Shown here: piece after piece, positions 7,333-14,415 of the stretch
How positions within the stretch are numbered: position 1 is the first letter of the stretch
Layout: the number at the start of each line of letters is the position of its first letter
Virus record (IMG/VR): IMGVR_UViG_3300049847_000163
Location: 1 to 40,754 of that record
Reading direction: 5' to 3' (one strand)
Source: a virus
Length of the DNA stretch: 40,754 nt
The notes under the pieces: model-generated
Seen by the model: only the letters and a program-made list of their open reading frames with translations
Told to the model about the DNA's origin: nothing
Databases searched by the model: none
Program-made: the position numbers and the translations under genes

Positions 7333-8570
7333 ACATTTACCATAAGTTGTATTTTATATATTGTACCGTTCACTTCAATTGGTAGATACTGTCCAGAGGC
7401 TGCCCCTGCTGTGGTTACAAGTAGGGCTGTTGTAGCGCTAGTATCATTGAATACCAACCCACCATTATCTACACGAAACCCAAAACGAGACTGGCCTTTC
7501 CATGTAAACCCCCACATACCAGTTGTATCATTATAGCTTGAGTTTAGTGCATCAATACTATTACCATTCCACTCTACTCCTAGCTTAGAGCGTAACTGTA
7601 TTAAAGCTTTAACACGTGGAATATCCGTGTCGGCTATATCACTGAAATCGATGCCAATAGCCTTAGTTATCCCTGTTTCATCAAGAGAACCTGCTCCAAA
7701 ATGTATCCCCCGCAACCATCCACAAAACTCACCTGCGGAACTACGGGGTTGCGATACAATAGCAAAGGCTGTAGACCGCTGGTTGTATTTATTCGCACCT
7801 ATTCCCGCTGGTGTTGCAGACACATTATCTGGACGGTCACGGAAGTAAGACATATACCCAATTTTTTCGTTGGGGTTATTAGAGTCCTGGCTATATACTG
7901 AAGCAGTTGCCCCGTATAAAGGAGCTAGTGCACCCGGCGCTGTCCATGCTTCACTGACGCTACCTATGATAGTACCTGTAGCTCCTACGTCTGCTCGTGC
8001 AGTAAACTTTGCGCCATAGAGAGACGCACCCCCTGAAGTACGTTTTACAGAAGCTAGAAAGCCATACTGAGATTTATCTATGGCTGTGGAATACCCGATC
8101 CATAGTCCCTTGTCTAACTGCAATAAATTATCCCCTGCTACAAGCGATGTATCCCATACAGCATCTTTGAATGCTACAGCACCGTTAAACTGATTACTCC
8201 CAACCCAAGTATTATTCCTACCTAGTAAAGTTGTGTCAATTAGAGGTTGTTGAACTGTGCACTCTTGAACCTTTTGGCATACAAAATCATCAAGGTACCT
8301 GCAAGTGATAGATACGCAAACTGAAGCCCCAGCAGGAAAGTTCTGGGTATCTCGGTAACGAGTGATAGCTAACTCACCGTCTACAATTCGTCCGCCATCA
8401 AAACGTACTTCTTCTTGTATACCGTTAGCCTCAATTATTAGGTATACGTAACTATCTACAGGTAGATTAAATTGCACTACATCTTCGAGTGCAATCTTCA
8501 TAGTTGTATCAGTATGCTGTAGAGGGCACCGTAGTATAGAGCAAGCTGCTATACATAGAACTTTTTTCAT
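7329..8570 (-). CDS. Adhesin/fibre-like virion protein, 413 aa
   Basis: The start MKKVLCIAACSILRC looks like a signal peptide but is more likely a virion module. It aligns residue for residue with the N-terminus of the 307-aa protein (shared L5, L13, R14, P16, D21-T22, then Y-x-Y-L-x-I-E). A ribosome site AAGGAA lies 5 bases upstream. Residues about 115-400 look like a tail-fibre or spike shaft and head: many Gly/Ser/Thr, SLYGAKFTARADVGATGT, and a C-terminal region ending in GQYLPIEVNGTIYKIQLMV, a style common in phage fibre ends. It is followed by ATGA-coupled small coiled-coil and second adhesin genes. Confidence 0.65.
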   Translation of the reverse strand: MKKVLCIAACSILRCPLQHTDTTMKIALEDVVQFNLPVDSYVYLIIEANGIQEEVRFDGGRIVDGELAITRYRDTQNFPAGASVCVSITCRYLDDFVCQKVQECTVQQPLIDTTLLGRNNTWVGSNQFNGAVAFKDAVWDTSLVAGDNLLQLDKGLWIGYSTAIDKSQYGFLASVKRTSGGASLYGAKFTARADVGATGTIIGSVSEAWTAPGALAPLYGATASVYSQDSNNPNEKIGYMSYFRDRPDNVSATPAGIGANKYNQRSTAFAIVSQPRSSAGEFCGWLRGIHFGAGSLDETGITKAIGIDFSDIADTDIPRVKALIQLRSKLGVEWNGNSIDALNSSYNDTTGMWGFTWKGQSRFGFRVDNGGLVFNDTSATTALLVTTAGAASGQYLPIEVNGTIYKIQLMVNV

Positions 8571-8582
8571 GTTTATTCCTTG

Positions 8583-9587
8583 CTAGATCGTCGAAGCAGC
8601 TAGGGCAAAGTATGGCCGCCACTGTACGCTTTGCCCCTCAATTGCAAAATCAAGTTGTATATTACCTAGCTTGATACCCTTATCCCATAGCTGAAGTTCG
8701 ATATTAGCAAAACCTAAAAAGAAGGCTGCTCGTACATAACCTATACCTATAGCTGGGTCATACTGTACGTTGTATAACGTAGAGTTTGTTCCTTGCTCTG
8801 TATACACATCTACGATTGTTACTTGATCTATCGGCGTGCCTAGTACCTTGAAAAAATATGTCCTGAAAGCCTCGAAAGGAACTTGCTGTATCCCACTATT
8901 ATTCACATCGAACGGGCCGACTTCACTGCTTATCGGCTCTGCCCAAGCTAGCGCTAATGGGGTAGCGGGGGGTAAAGGTACTGTGCAATCTCCCTGAACT
9001 ACTGGGGAACAACTTCCAGTAGTTACGCATGTATCTATAGTATCCGTAGCTATACACGGAACTACTCCGCATGAAGGATCAATAGCACCTAGAGGCCCTT
9101 TCCCTATAGCATCCTCACAACCAGGAGCACATGCCTTCTCGCGTTCAGTACGGCAGGCAACAACTACAGCCTCACACCTACGTATACGAAACTCTACTGT
9201 AAAACAATACTCATCGTTGATAAAAATATCACCTAGGTAATAGCCATACGGTTGGAGTAAGAAATCAGTATCCCAATAAAAACATACCTCGTTCTCGTTA
9301 TTGATTGAGAAAGCATCATAGGTCGCAATAATTACTTCGCGCCCTTTACGCAGCAGTTCAATCCGTACACAAGCACAACCAAACAATAGTTGTTGCGTTG
9401 GACTTAACAAACTTGTATTCATCTTGAACCAAGACTTTGCTACTGATGTGTCAATATCAATAATCCCACAACCGCTATACCTACGCTTTCGTGGTAAAGG
9501 GGCCGAGCGAGTAATACAACCACATAGCTGTGCTAAAGACTCCGGTGGTACAACTACTGGAAGTGGGGGAGTAATTGGAGTAGGCAT
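8583..9587 (-). CDS. Cysteine-rich virion-operon protein, 334 aa
   Basis: I do not recognise the family. The ATG overlaps the TAA of the upstream gene (TAATG), so it is tightly coupled. The protein has an unusually high number of Cys, most in residues 20-210, including CGC, CAC and a cluster ERKACAPGC...SCGVVPC. The segment 55-140 has aromatic beta-strand patterns (VCFYWDTDFLLQPYGYYLGD) and the C-terminal 110 residues are beta-rich without Cys. It lies between the connector-like and adhesin genes, so a tail or tail-adhesin adaptor is likely. The Cys may bind metal or form disulfides after release. Function is inference. Confidence 0.5.
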   Translation of the reverse strand: MPTPITPPLPVVVPPESLAQLCGCITRSAPLPRKRRYSGCGIIDIDTSVAKSWFKMNTSLLSPTQQLLFGCACVRIELLRKGREVIIATYDAFSINNENEVCFYWDTDFLLQPYGYYLGDIFINDEYCFTVEFRIRRCEAVVVACRTEREKACAPGCEDAIGKGPLGAIDPSCGVVPCIATDTIDTCVTTGSCSPVVQGDCTVPLPPATPLALAWAEPISSEVGPFDVNNSGIQQVPFEAFRTYFFKVLGTPIDQVTIVDVYTEQGTNSTLYNVQYDPAIGIGYVRAAFFLGFANIELQLWDKGIKLGNIQLDFAIEGQSVQWRPYFALAASTI

Positions 9588-10192
9588 TAGAAACGTGCTC
9601 CTCGCATAAGCAGTGGCCCTGTTGCTCGCTGCATCACGCGGCTATTTTTAGCTCTGGTGATACCTGCATTGAACCGTTTTGTATAGTACGTAGCTAAAGC
9701 TGCGCTTGTCCAAGAAGACTTAGGCATTGCGAAACACCGAGAAGCTGCGCCATCAGCAATAGTTTCTGCCCAGTCTTCGTATAGGTCATCGTCCAAGTCA
9801 CATGCATCTTGAAGCGGCTTGATCGCGGTCTGAATCATTATCGCCTGTTCTTCATCTTGATTGTGCGGAGGGATAATTATCCGATCTCCATCAATACGAA
9901 ATCCATGACAAGCGCACCCCGAGCAAAAGCCTTGTCTATTTACGCTTAGGCAACAGCCACCTATGCGTATCTGCGATATAGCTACCAGACGTGTTCCAGC
10001 AGGGACTTCGATTGGGTAGTCCCCGACGCCCTCTTGAGCATCTAGGGTCACAGTATGCCGCCAAATATGACTACGTTCACATAACTCAATCGTAGCCTTT
10101 CTAAGATGGAATACACCTATCTCAGGAGGGACACTAACTAGCCCTCTTGCTCCAAACAGGTCTGGAATTAGGTCTTCAAAAGTTCGCGCCAT
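9587..10192 (-). CDS. Probable head-tail connector/tail protein, 201 aa
   Basis: The N-terminal pattern (FEDLIPDLFGARGLVSVPPE, then FHLRKATIELCERSHIWRHT) followed by a short beta domain (YPIEVPAGTRLVAISQIRIGG) and a helical C-terminus (LYEDWAETIADGAASRCFAM) resembles a family of small connector or tail proteins in podovirus-like phages, in which a helix with Glu-x-Cys-Glu-x-Ser precedes a Trp. It overlaps the upstream gene by 17 bases. Its position, two genes after the capsid genes and before the tail-type genes, supports a connector or tail-completion role. The exact role cannot be read from sequence. Confidence 0.6.
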   Translation of the reverse strand: MARTFEDLIPDLFGARGLVSVPPEIGVFHLRKATIELCERSHIWRHTVTLDAQEGVGDYPIEVPAGTRLVAISQIRIGGCCLSVNRQGFCSGCACHGFRIDGDRIIIPPHNQDEEQAIMIQTAIKPLQDACDLDDDLYEDWAETIADGAASRCFAMPKSSWTSAALATYYTKRFNAGITRAKNSRVMQRATGPLLMRGARF

Positions 10193-10898
10193 CTTGGACT
10201 ACCTGTTGTGGTTGCTGAAGCTGTGGAGTCACCTGACGTTGTTGCGTACGTGCGTTCGTACCTATGGAAGACTTAACTCCGAGTAAATGGTAAAACGCAT
10301 CGTAGTGCATCCTAGCACGTTGCAGTGATGTTTGAGACTCAGTATCCCGCATAAAGGCTCGGTACAACGCCCAATCCTTCATAGCATTAAAATAGAGCGC
10401 TGCGTCTCCACCAGTAAAAACAATATCGTCGTCGATACTACCAATCATTTGTGGGGAAGACTGCCCTAGTATCTGTACATACTGATCTGGGTATTGTTCG
10501 ACTGGGCTAACATAGAAAACTCTTGGGTTAGCTGCGTCTATACTGAATGAACGCACCTCGGTAGCTGTCTTTGATATACAGCTAGTCTTATTGAAGTAGC
10601 GTATTAAATTATAGTCGTTGCGTAAAATAGGCGACCCTAATGCCCCATCTACAGCTATATTATTGGTGACATCCATAAGCTTTGCTATCGATGTCGGAAT
10701 ACGCTGTGCTGCTCCTGGCCTCAGCTTAATAGTCTGAGTAACTGCAAATAGATCAGGCTTAAAAAGCGCAAGTTGCTCTATCGCTTCAGTGATGTATTCA
10801 AATATATCATTGAGCAGCCAACGTACATGCTCATGCCCTGGCTCTCTATCATTAAGCTCGTCACTGATTGTGTCAACTAAGCGCTTTACTAACATCAT
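10176..10898 (-). CDS. Probable head-tail connector (DUF6682-like), 240 aa
   Basis: I place the start at the ATG at 10898 (MMLVKRLVDTISDEL) because a TTGGAG ribosome site lies 6 bases upstream. The open frame begins 9 codons earlier. The layout matches a small phage family (DUF6682-like, from memory): an N-terminal helix with a 'last rung' segment WLLNDIFEYITEAIEQLALFKPDLFA, then T-x-K-L-x-P-G-A-A-Q-R-I-P and a later RVFYVSPVEQYP. Such proteins sit between the capsid and tail genes and probably form part of the head-tail interface. The C-terminal 30 residues are Gln-rich. It overlaps both neighbours, indicating coupled translation. Confidence 0.6.
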   Translation of the reverse strand: MMLVKRLVDTISDELNDREPGHEHVRWLLNDIFEYITEAIEQLALFKPDLFAVTQTIKLRPGAAQRIPTSIAKLMDVTNNIAVDGALGSPILRNDYNLIRYFNKTSCISKTATEVRSFSIDAANPRVFYVSPVEQYPDQYVQILGQSSPQMIGSIDDDIVFTGGDAALYFNAMKDWALYRAFMRDTESQTSLQRARMHYDAFYHLLGVKSSIGTNARTQQRQVTPQLQQPQQVVQDGANF

Positions 10899-11223
10899 CA
10901 AATACTCCAAGTCCTGATGTATCAACTTCAGATGCCCCGGAACCCTTGCTCATTTTCTTGATATTCTCAAGAAACTCTGCGTACATATTCTGCGCCTTAG
11001 CGAAAGGTGTTTCGTCAGGTATGTCAAGTCCTTTCCGCATAGCGGCCTCACGCAATTCTACCAGTGTTCTCGGTGCTCGCTCACGCAAAGCTACTGGCCC
11101 CTTATCAGGGACTAGAAACTCTGTAAACTCCAATCCATTACCTATACGGTCTGCATGGTATGCGTCTACATAGATATATACATGCCCATGTATATCCTTC
11201 ACATACTTTATATCCTCAACCAT
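10873..11223 (-). CDS. Small virion-operon protein, 116 aa
   Basis: Unrecognised. A strong AAGGAG ribosome site precedes the ATG. The N-terminal 60 residues suggest a small beta domain (IKYVKDIHGHVYIYVDAYHADRI cut at its centre), followed by helical segments with Arg/Glu (ALRERAPRTLVELREAAMRK) and a Lys/Ser/Gly tail. It is the first gene after a strong hairpin that follows the head genes. A minor head or assembly protein is possible, but nothing in the sequence decides. Confidence 0.5.
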   Translation of the reverse strand: MVEDIKYVKDIHGHVYIYVDAYHADRIGNGLEFTEFLVPDKGPVALRERAPRTLVELREAAMRKGLDIPDETPFAKAQNMYAEFLENIKKMSKGSGASEVDTSGLGVFDDVSKALS

Positions 11224-11239
11224 CTTAAGCTCCTTGTAG

Positions 11240-11265
11240 GGGCAGAGGCCGAAGCCTCTGTGCCC
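11240..11265 (-). terminator. Strong cUUCGg hairpin after the head genes
   Basis: On the minus strand GGGCA-CA-GAGGC and GCCTC-TGCCC pair around a TTCG loop closed by C-G, the extra-stable cUUCGg tetraloop, with a 2-base bulge. No T-run follows, so it is not a textbook intrinsic terminator. It lies between the 196-aa head gene and the ribosome site of the next gene. It may attenuate transcription or protect/process the capsid mRNA end. Confidence 0.6.
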
Positions 11266-11274
11266 TCATCTCAT

Positions 11275-11865
11275 TTACGCGTTTCCATGATCGAGATCAA
11301 GTACGTGCGCTGTAATCCACATATTCAAACCACCTCCGCCACAATCAGGTAGTACACCTGCTGTAGGTACTGCTGTGAGTACCATATTGAGGTAGTCCTC
11401 ATCAGTAATCATAACACCTGCACCAGCAGCTACAGGTACATAATTAGCAAGCACGCAACCCGCAGCATTCTTACGGACGACGCTTGCATCAACCGCACTT
11501 GCGATCACCGTAGCTTCATTCTTCAAGTTAATGGAGAACGTTAGCCCCGCCATTGGGTTTACGATACCGTAAGACACGCCCAAGAGCAACGTGCTGGGTA
11601 ATAGCAAATGCGTCTGAAGCTCGTCGTTAGCCGCGACTGGATGGTCACGAAAATAACACACGAGGCTCTGATCCTTACCACCTTTGCCATAGGGCACAGC
11701 AGCACGCAGATCAATGCGACGCGTCACACCGTAACTACGCTCACGCTGATGATCCGCGTAAGAATAGGGAGGGTTACATGCAGGTGGAGTTGTACCACTC
11801 GGGAGCATCTGGTTCGTAGTACGGTTCGATGCGTTCCCGCCTTCAAAGATTTTGTGAATAGCCAT
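11275..11865 (-). CDS. Probable second head (decoration/minor capsid) protein, 196 aa
   Basis: Unrecognised family, but it sits directly downstream of the major capsid gene with its own good ribosome site (AAGGAA), and its N-terminus MAI is like that of the coat protein. It is a soluble, beta-rich protein with SYGVTRRIDLRAAVPYGKGG near residue 45, LLLPSTLLLGVSYGIVNPM around 90-110 and a Gly/Cys turn (DCGGGGLN) near the end, followed by MWITAHVLDL. The C-terminal third resembles small head or tail proteins. Decoration protein or head-fibre role is inferred from position only. Confidence 0.5.
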   Translation of the reverse strand: MAIHKIFEGGNASNRTTNQMLPSGTTPPACNPPYSYADHQRERSYGVTRRIDLRAAVPYGKGGKDQSLVCYFRDHPVAANDELQTHLLLPSTLLLGVSYGIVNPMAGLTFSINLKNEATVIASAVDASVVRKNAAGCVLANYVPVAAGAGVMITDEDYLNMVLTAVPTAGVLPDCGGGGLNMWITAHVLDLDHGNA

Positions 11866-11898
11866 GATATTTCCTTATTTACCTTTCAAGGTTGGGGG

Positions 11899-12855
11899 TT
11901 ACTGGAAACGAACGTATGCCATCGCCAAGCCTTCGCTCTGAATGACTTTATGCCCATAGACAGTCATGCCTTGCATGTAAGTATCCCAGCTATCCTTGTC
12001 GTTATCGACAACACGGGTCTTCTCGATCTGGGCCGCAAACGCGGTAGCCCCACGCCAGCCTGCAATGATCTGGTAGCAATCAGTGCTAACTGCGGCATCG
12101 AACACCTTGCAAACATTATGTGAGATGTACACATCGAAACCAGCAATCTTCGCAGGAATTTTTCCATTGAGGACACCGTTAGACGCAATATCACAGCAAG
12201 CTCCAGCTAGTGCTGGGTTCTGCGTGATTTTTGGGCTGTTAAGCAGGTACGACTCTGCAATATCTGGTAGCACGATGAACAGGTCATTCATAGGAACACA
12301 CTGCTCTTTTAGAGTAGCGCGAATATATGTCATGACTTCCCATATGTTTGCAGAAGTGATAGACAACGGAGCGCCGACAGCACCCAAGTTGTATACACCA
12401 GACTTAACGCCTGCTTTTGCACCTTTATTACAAGGATGTGCATCAAGCGCCATCTTGCATAGAAGCTCTGCGTCGATCTCTTCTGTCATCTCGTAGGCCG
12501 CGGACTTCAGAAGTGACGACTCCCATTTAGACCAATTGCAGATTTGCTCAATATCAACTTGAGAAATCTTCACGGAGAACTCAAGCAACTGGTCGATAGT
12601 CATCGTCACAGGGCACGTATCAATCGTGTCATGTTTGATTGTGCCGTCCTTGACGTTGCGTCGTACTGTTACCTTTGGGGTACGGAAAAAAGTGATTTGG
12701 TCACCACACTTCTTCAGTTCACCCGTGTACTCAGTAGTTGTGATGTCACCCATGACTGCCGTGCAGTAAAACTGCTCGATCAAGTCCATCGAGAACATCG
12801 GAGGAATCAGGCTCCCACTGTATTGGGGGTAGCCGGATGCTGCTGGAATAGCCAT
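11899..12855 (-). CDS. Major capsid protein, 318 aa
   Basis: The 318-aa length, a strong AAGGAG ribosome site and location right after a coiled-coil scaffold candidate point to the coat protein. The N-terminus (SGSLIPPMFSMDLIEQFYC, then GDITTTEYTGELKKCGDQIT) and the segment RRNVKDGTIKHDTIDTCPVTM followed by LLEFSVKISQVDIEQI match a P22-coat-like/HK97-fold capsid group in which 'G..g.tI.i' and 'k....a..idd.d' strands surround the long spine helix. The last third (IAGFDVYISHNV...WRGATAFAAQIEKTRV...GMTVYGHKVI) is the typical closing part. It contains eleven Cys, unusual for a coat protein. Confidence 0.8.
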   Translation of the reverse strand: MAIPAASGYPQYSGSLIPPMFSMDLIEQFYCTAVMGDITTTEYTGELKKCGDQITFFRTPKVTVRRNVKDGTIKHDTIDTCPVTMTIDQLLEFSVKISQVDIEQICNWSKWESSLLKSAAYEMTEEIDAELLCKMALDAHPCNKGAKAGVKSGVYNLGAVGAPLSITSANIWEVMTYIRATLKEQCVPMNDLFIVLPDIAESYLLNSPKITQNPALAGACCDIASNGVLNGKIPAKIAGFDVYISHNVCKVFDAAVSTDCYQIIAGWRGATAFAAQIEKTRVVDNDKDSWDTYMQGMTVYGHKVIQSEGLAMAYVRFQ

Positions 12856-12866
12856 ATTAGTGCTCC

Positions 12867-13994
12867 TTAACGATTAAAAATACCAGCGTCGTCTTCGACT
12901 CGGCCCTCAGCCTTAGCCTTATGGAACGCTGTTTTGTACGCTTCCCAATCTGTAGCTGAAAGGGTTTTGCCTCTTAGGTACTCAGCTTGCTTCTTAGCAT
13001 AGTCTGAAGACTTGAAGACAACCTTTGCCGCAGGTTGGCGCTCAGCAGCGGACTTAGGTGGTACGACTAACCCCTGTAGCCCACTGCCCTTACTGTCATT
13101 ACGCATTTGAAATTCATTGAACAAAGCAACAATACCTGGGAGATACTTCTCTTTCCGGTAATGCGCAAGCATGTGCCCCTTCAATACACCAAGTTTGTTT
13201 CCTGATGGACTATCTAAGAAAGCTTTCCACTCAGGTGTCTTAACAGTGCTTTCCCACTTTGGTACATGAGGTGTTAGCTCTCTGTTGTAGTAGGTTTGCT
13301 CTGCGGCTCTAGCTGCTTCTACAGCTAAAGCCTGATGTGATTTAGCAATATCAGTAACTTGTTGCCCAACTGGAAACAGTTGTTTCACTTGTTCCTTTAG
13401 TGCCTCAACTTCCGAAAGCAGCGACTTAACAATAGGTACGAATTGCTTTTTGGTTATTCCACGAATCATCCGAATATCTTTGGGATCAAAGGTCTGCACC
13501 TCATCCTCAGAGAGTTCGTCTGTTGTATCGTCGAGCCCAGCAAGTCGTTCCTTCTGCACACGTTTAGCTTCGAGTTCTCGAAACTCATCACGTTGGCGCT
13601 CTGCTTCAGAAACACGTGCTTCCAATGTCCGTACTGCATCATCTTGAAAATGCAACCGTGCCTCGGCTAAATCAGCCCTCTTCGCTTCTGCTTGAACACG
13701 TCCAAGCATAGAAGAGTACTTCTGCTTAAGGGCAGCAATCTCTTGCTGAACCTCTGCGATAGTCTCAGGCGCTGTTGCATTCTGCAACTTGCCGTTCAAA
13801 ACATCGAGTTGTTGTGTGTAGTTTTCAAGAGCCTTTTCATCTGAAGGAGATATATTTACTATCTCCTTAATAGGCTCTGTATCAACTATAGGAGCAGCAG
13901 GGGTAGCAGCAGCCGCAACAATAGTTGCTTGCGCTGCGTCTGCCTGGGCCTTCATTTTATCTCTTTGCTTCGTGATTACAGATGGGACTGCCAT
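12867..13994 (-). CDS. Probable capsid scaffolding protein, 375 aa
   Basis: The ATG at 13994 (MAVPSVITKQ) is chosen because TTGGAG lies 7 bases upstream. An ATG two codons earlier is only one base from it. The protein is highly charged. A long coiled coil spans about residues 55-150 (LENYTQQLDVLNGKL; AEARLHFQDDAVRTLEARVS), an acidic stretch follows (DDTTDELSEDEV), then another helical part and a basic C-terminus rich in Lys (residues about 325-375). Coiled coil, acidic middle, basic C-terminal tail and position directly before the coat gene are standard for scaffolds, in which the basic end binds the coat protein. Confidence 0.7.
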   Translation of the reverse strand: MAVPSVITKQRDKMKAQADAAQATIVAAAATPAAPIVDTEPIKEIVNISPSDEKALENYTQQLDVLNGKLQNATAPETIAEVQQEIAALKQKYSSMLGRVQAEAKRADLAEARLHFQDDAVRTLEARVSEAERQRDEFRELEAKRVQKERLAGLDDTTDELSEDEVQTFDPKDIRMIRGITKKQFVPIVKSLLSEVEALKEQVKQLFPVGQQVTDIAKSHQALAVEAARAAEQTYYNRELTPHVPKWESTVKTPEWKAFLDSPSGNKLGVLKGHMLAHYRKEKYLPGIVALFNEFQMRNDSKGSGLQGLVVPPKSAAERQPAAKVVFKSSDYAKKQAEYLRGKTLSATDWEAYKTAFHKAKAEGRVEDDAGIFNR

Positions 13995-14024
13995 TTTCAT
14001 TCTCCAAGGGCCTACTTAGGTGCC

Positions 14025-14261
14025 TCATTCAACATTAAATAAACTGATTAGTTCTCGTGTACGACGCGCAGAGCCTTGGATTCTTCGTACCTGCTCTGGT
14101 TGTTCCGCCATCACGAGTGCTTCTTTGTCTGTTTCGTATAGGTGTATTAGATACTCCAAAAGTGCTCTGCCTTCTGGCTTACCCTTAACACGCAAAACTG
14201 CGTCTTTTAGCCGTGCACTATCTACCACAGCAACCGCCCCGCTGTGCAGGTGCTTTCGCAA
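14025..14261 (-). CDS. Small protein overlapping the 50-aa gene, 78 aa (start uncertain)
   Basis: The frame opens at a TTG (14261), 43 bases inside the preceding 50-aa gene. A GTG (in GTGGTAGATAGTG, overlapping that gene's stop) would be a shorter alternative. The coding part is plausible: ARLKDAVLRVKGKPEGRALLEYLIHLYETDKEALVMAEQ is a well-formed helical sequence. It may be the second half of one protein whose first half is the 50-aa gene, one frame away, through a frameshift, an assembly error or ordinary translational coupling. It lies just upstream of the scaffold gene. Function unknown. Confidence 0.5.
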   Translation of the reverse strand: MRKHLHSGAVAVVDSARLKDAVLRVKGKPEGRALLEYLIHLYETDKEALVMAEQPEQVRRIQGSARRTRELISLFNVE

Positions 14262-14370
14262 TAGGTAGTTTCAGGCTACCTAGAGTACGTGCATTGGTAG
14301 ATGTCTTCAGTGCAGGTAAATTGATTGGACTCTTACCGGGCGCTGGTTTGGGGAGGGACTGTGTTGCCAT
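14218..14370 (-). CDS. Small Pro-rich protein, 50 aa (too short for common cut-offs)
   Basis: ATG at 14370 with a good ribosome site (AAAGGAAG, 4-5 bases away), stop TAG at 14218. The translation starts MATQSLPKPAPGKSPINLPA and ends in QRGGCCGR. It is basic and Pro-rich, probably unstructured. The end overlaps the frame of the 78-aa gene by 44 bases. The strong ribosome site and the lack of one for the downstream frame suggest that expression of the second depends on the first. Confidence 0.55.
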   Translation of the reverse strand: MATQSLPKPAPGKSPINLPALKTSTNARTLGSLKLPIAKAPAQRGGCCGR

Positions 14371-14415
14371 CTCGCTTCCTTTCAAAAGTTTAACTATACT
14401 CCTATTACCTATATA

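Noticed and set aside
7329-8570. Signal peptide or lipobox at the start of the 413-aa protein
   Set aside because: Ungapped similarity to the N-terminus of the 307-aa virion protein explains the sequence better than export.
11871-11895. Terminator after the capsid gene
   Set aside because: The inverted repeat ACCTTTCAAGGT has only a 5-bp stem and no T-run, and the next gene's ribosome site follows directly.
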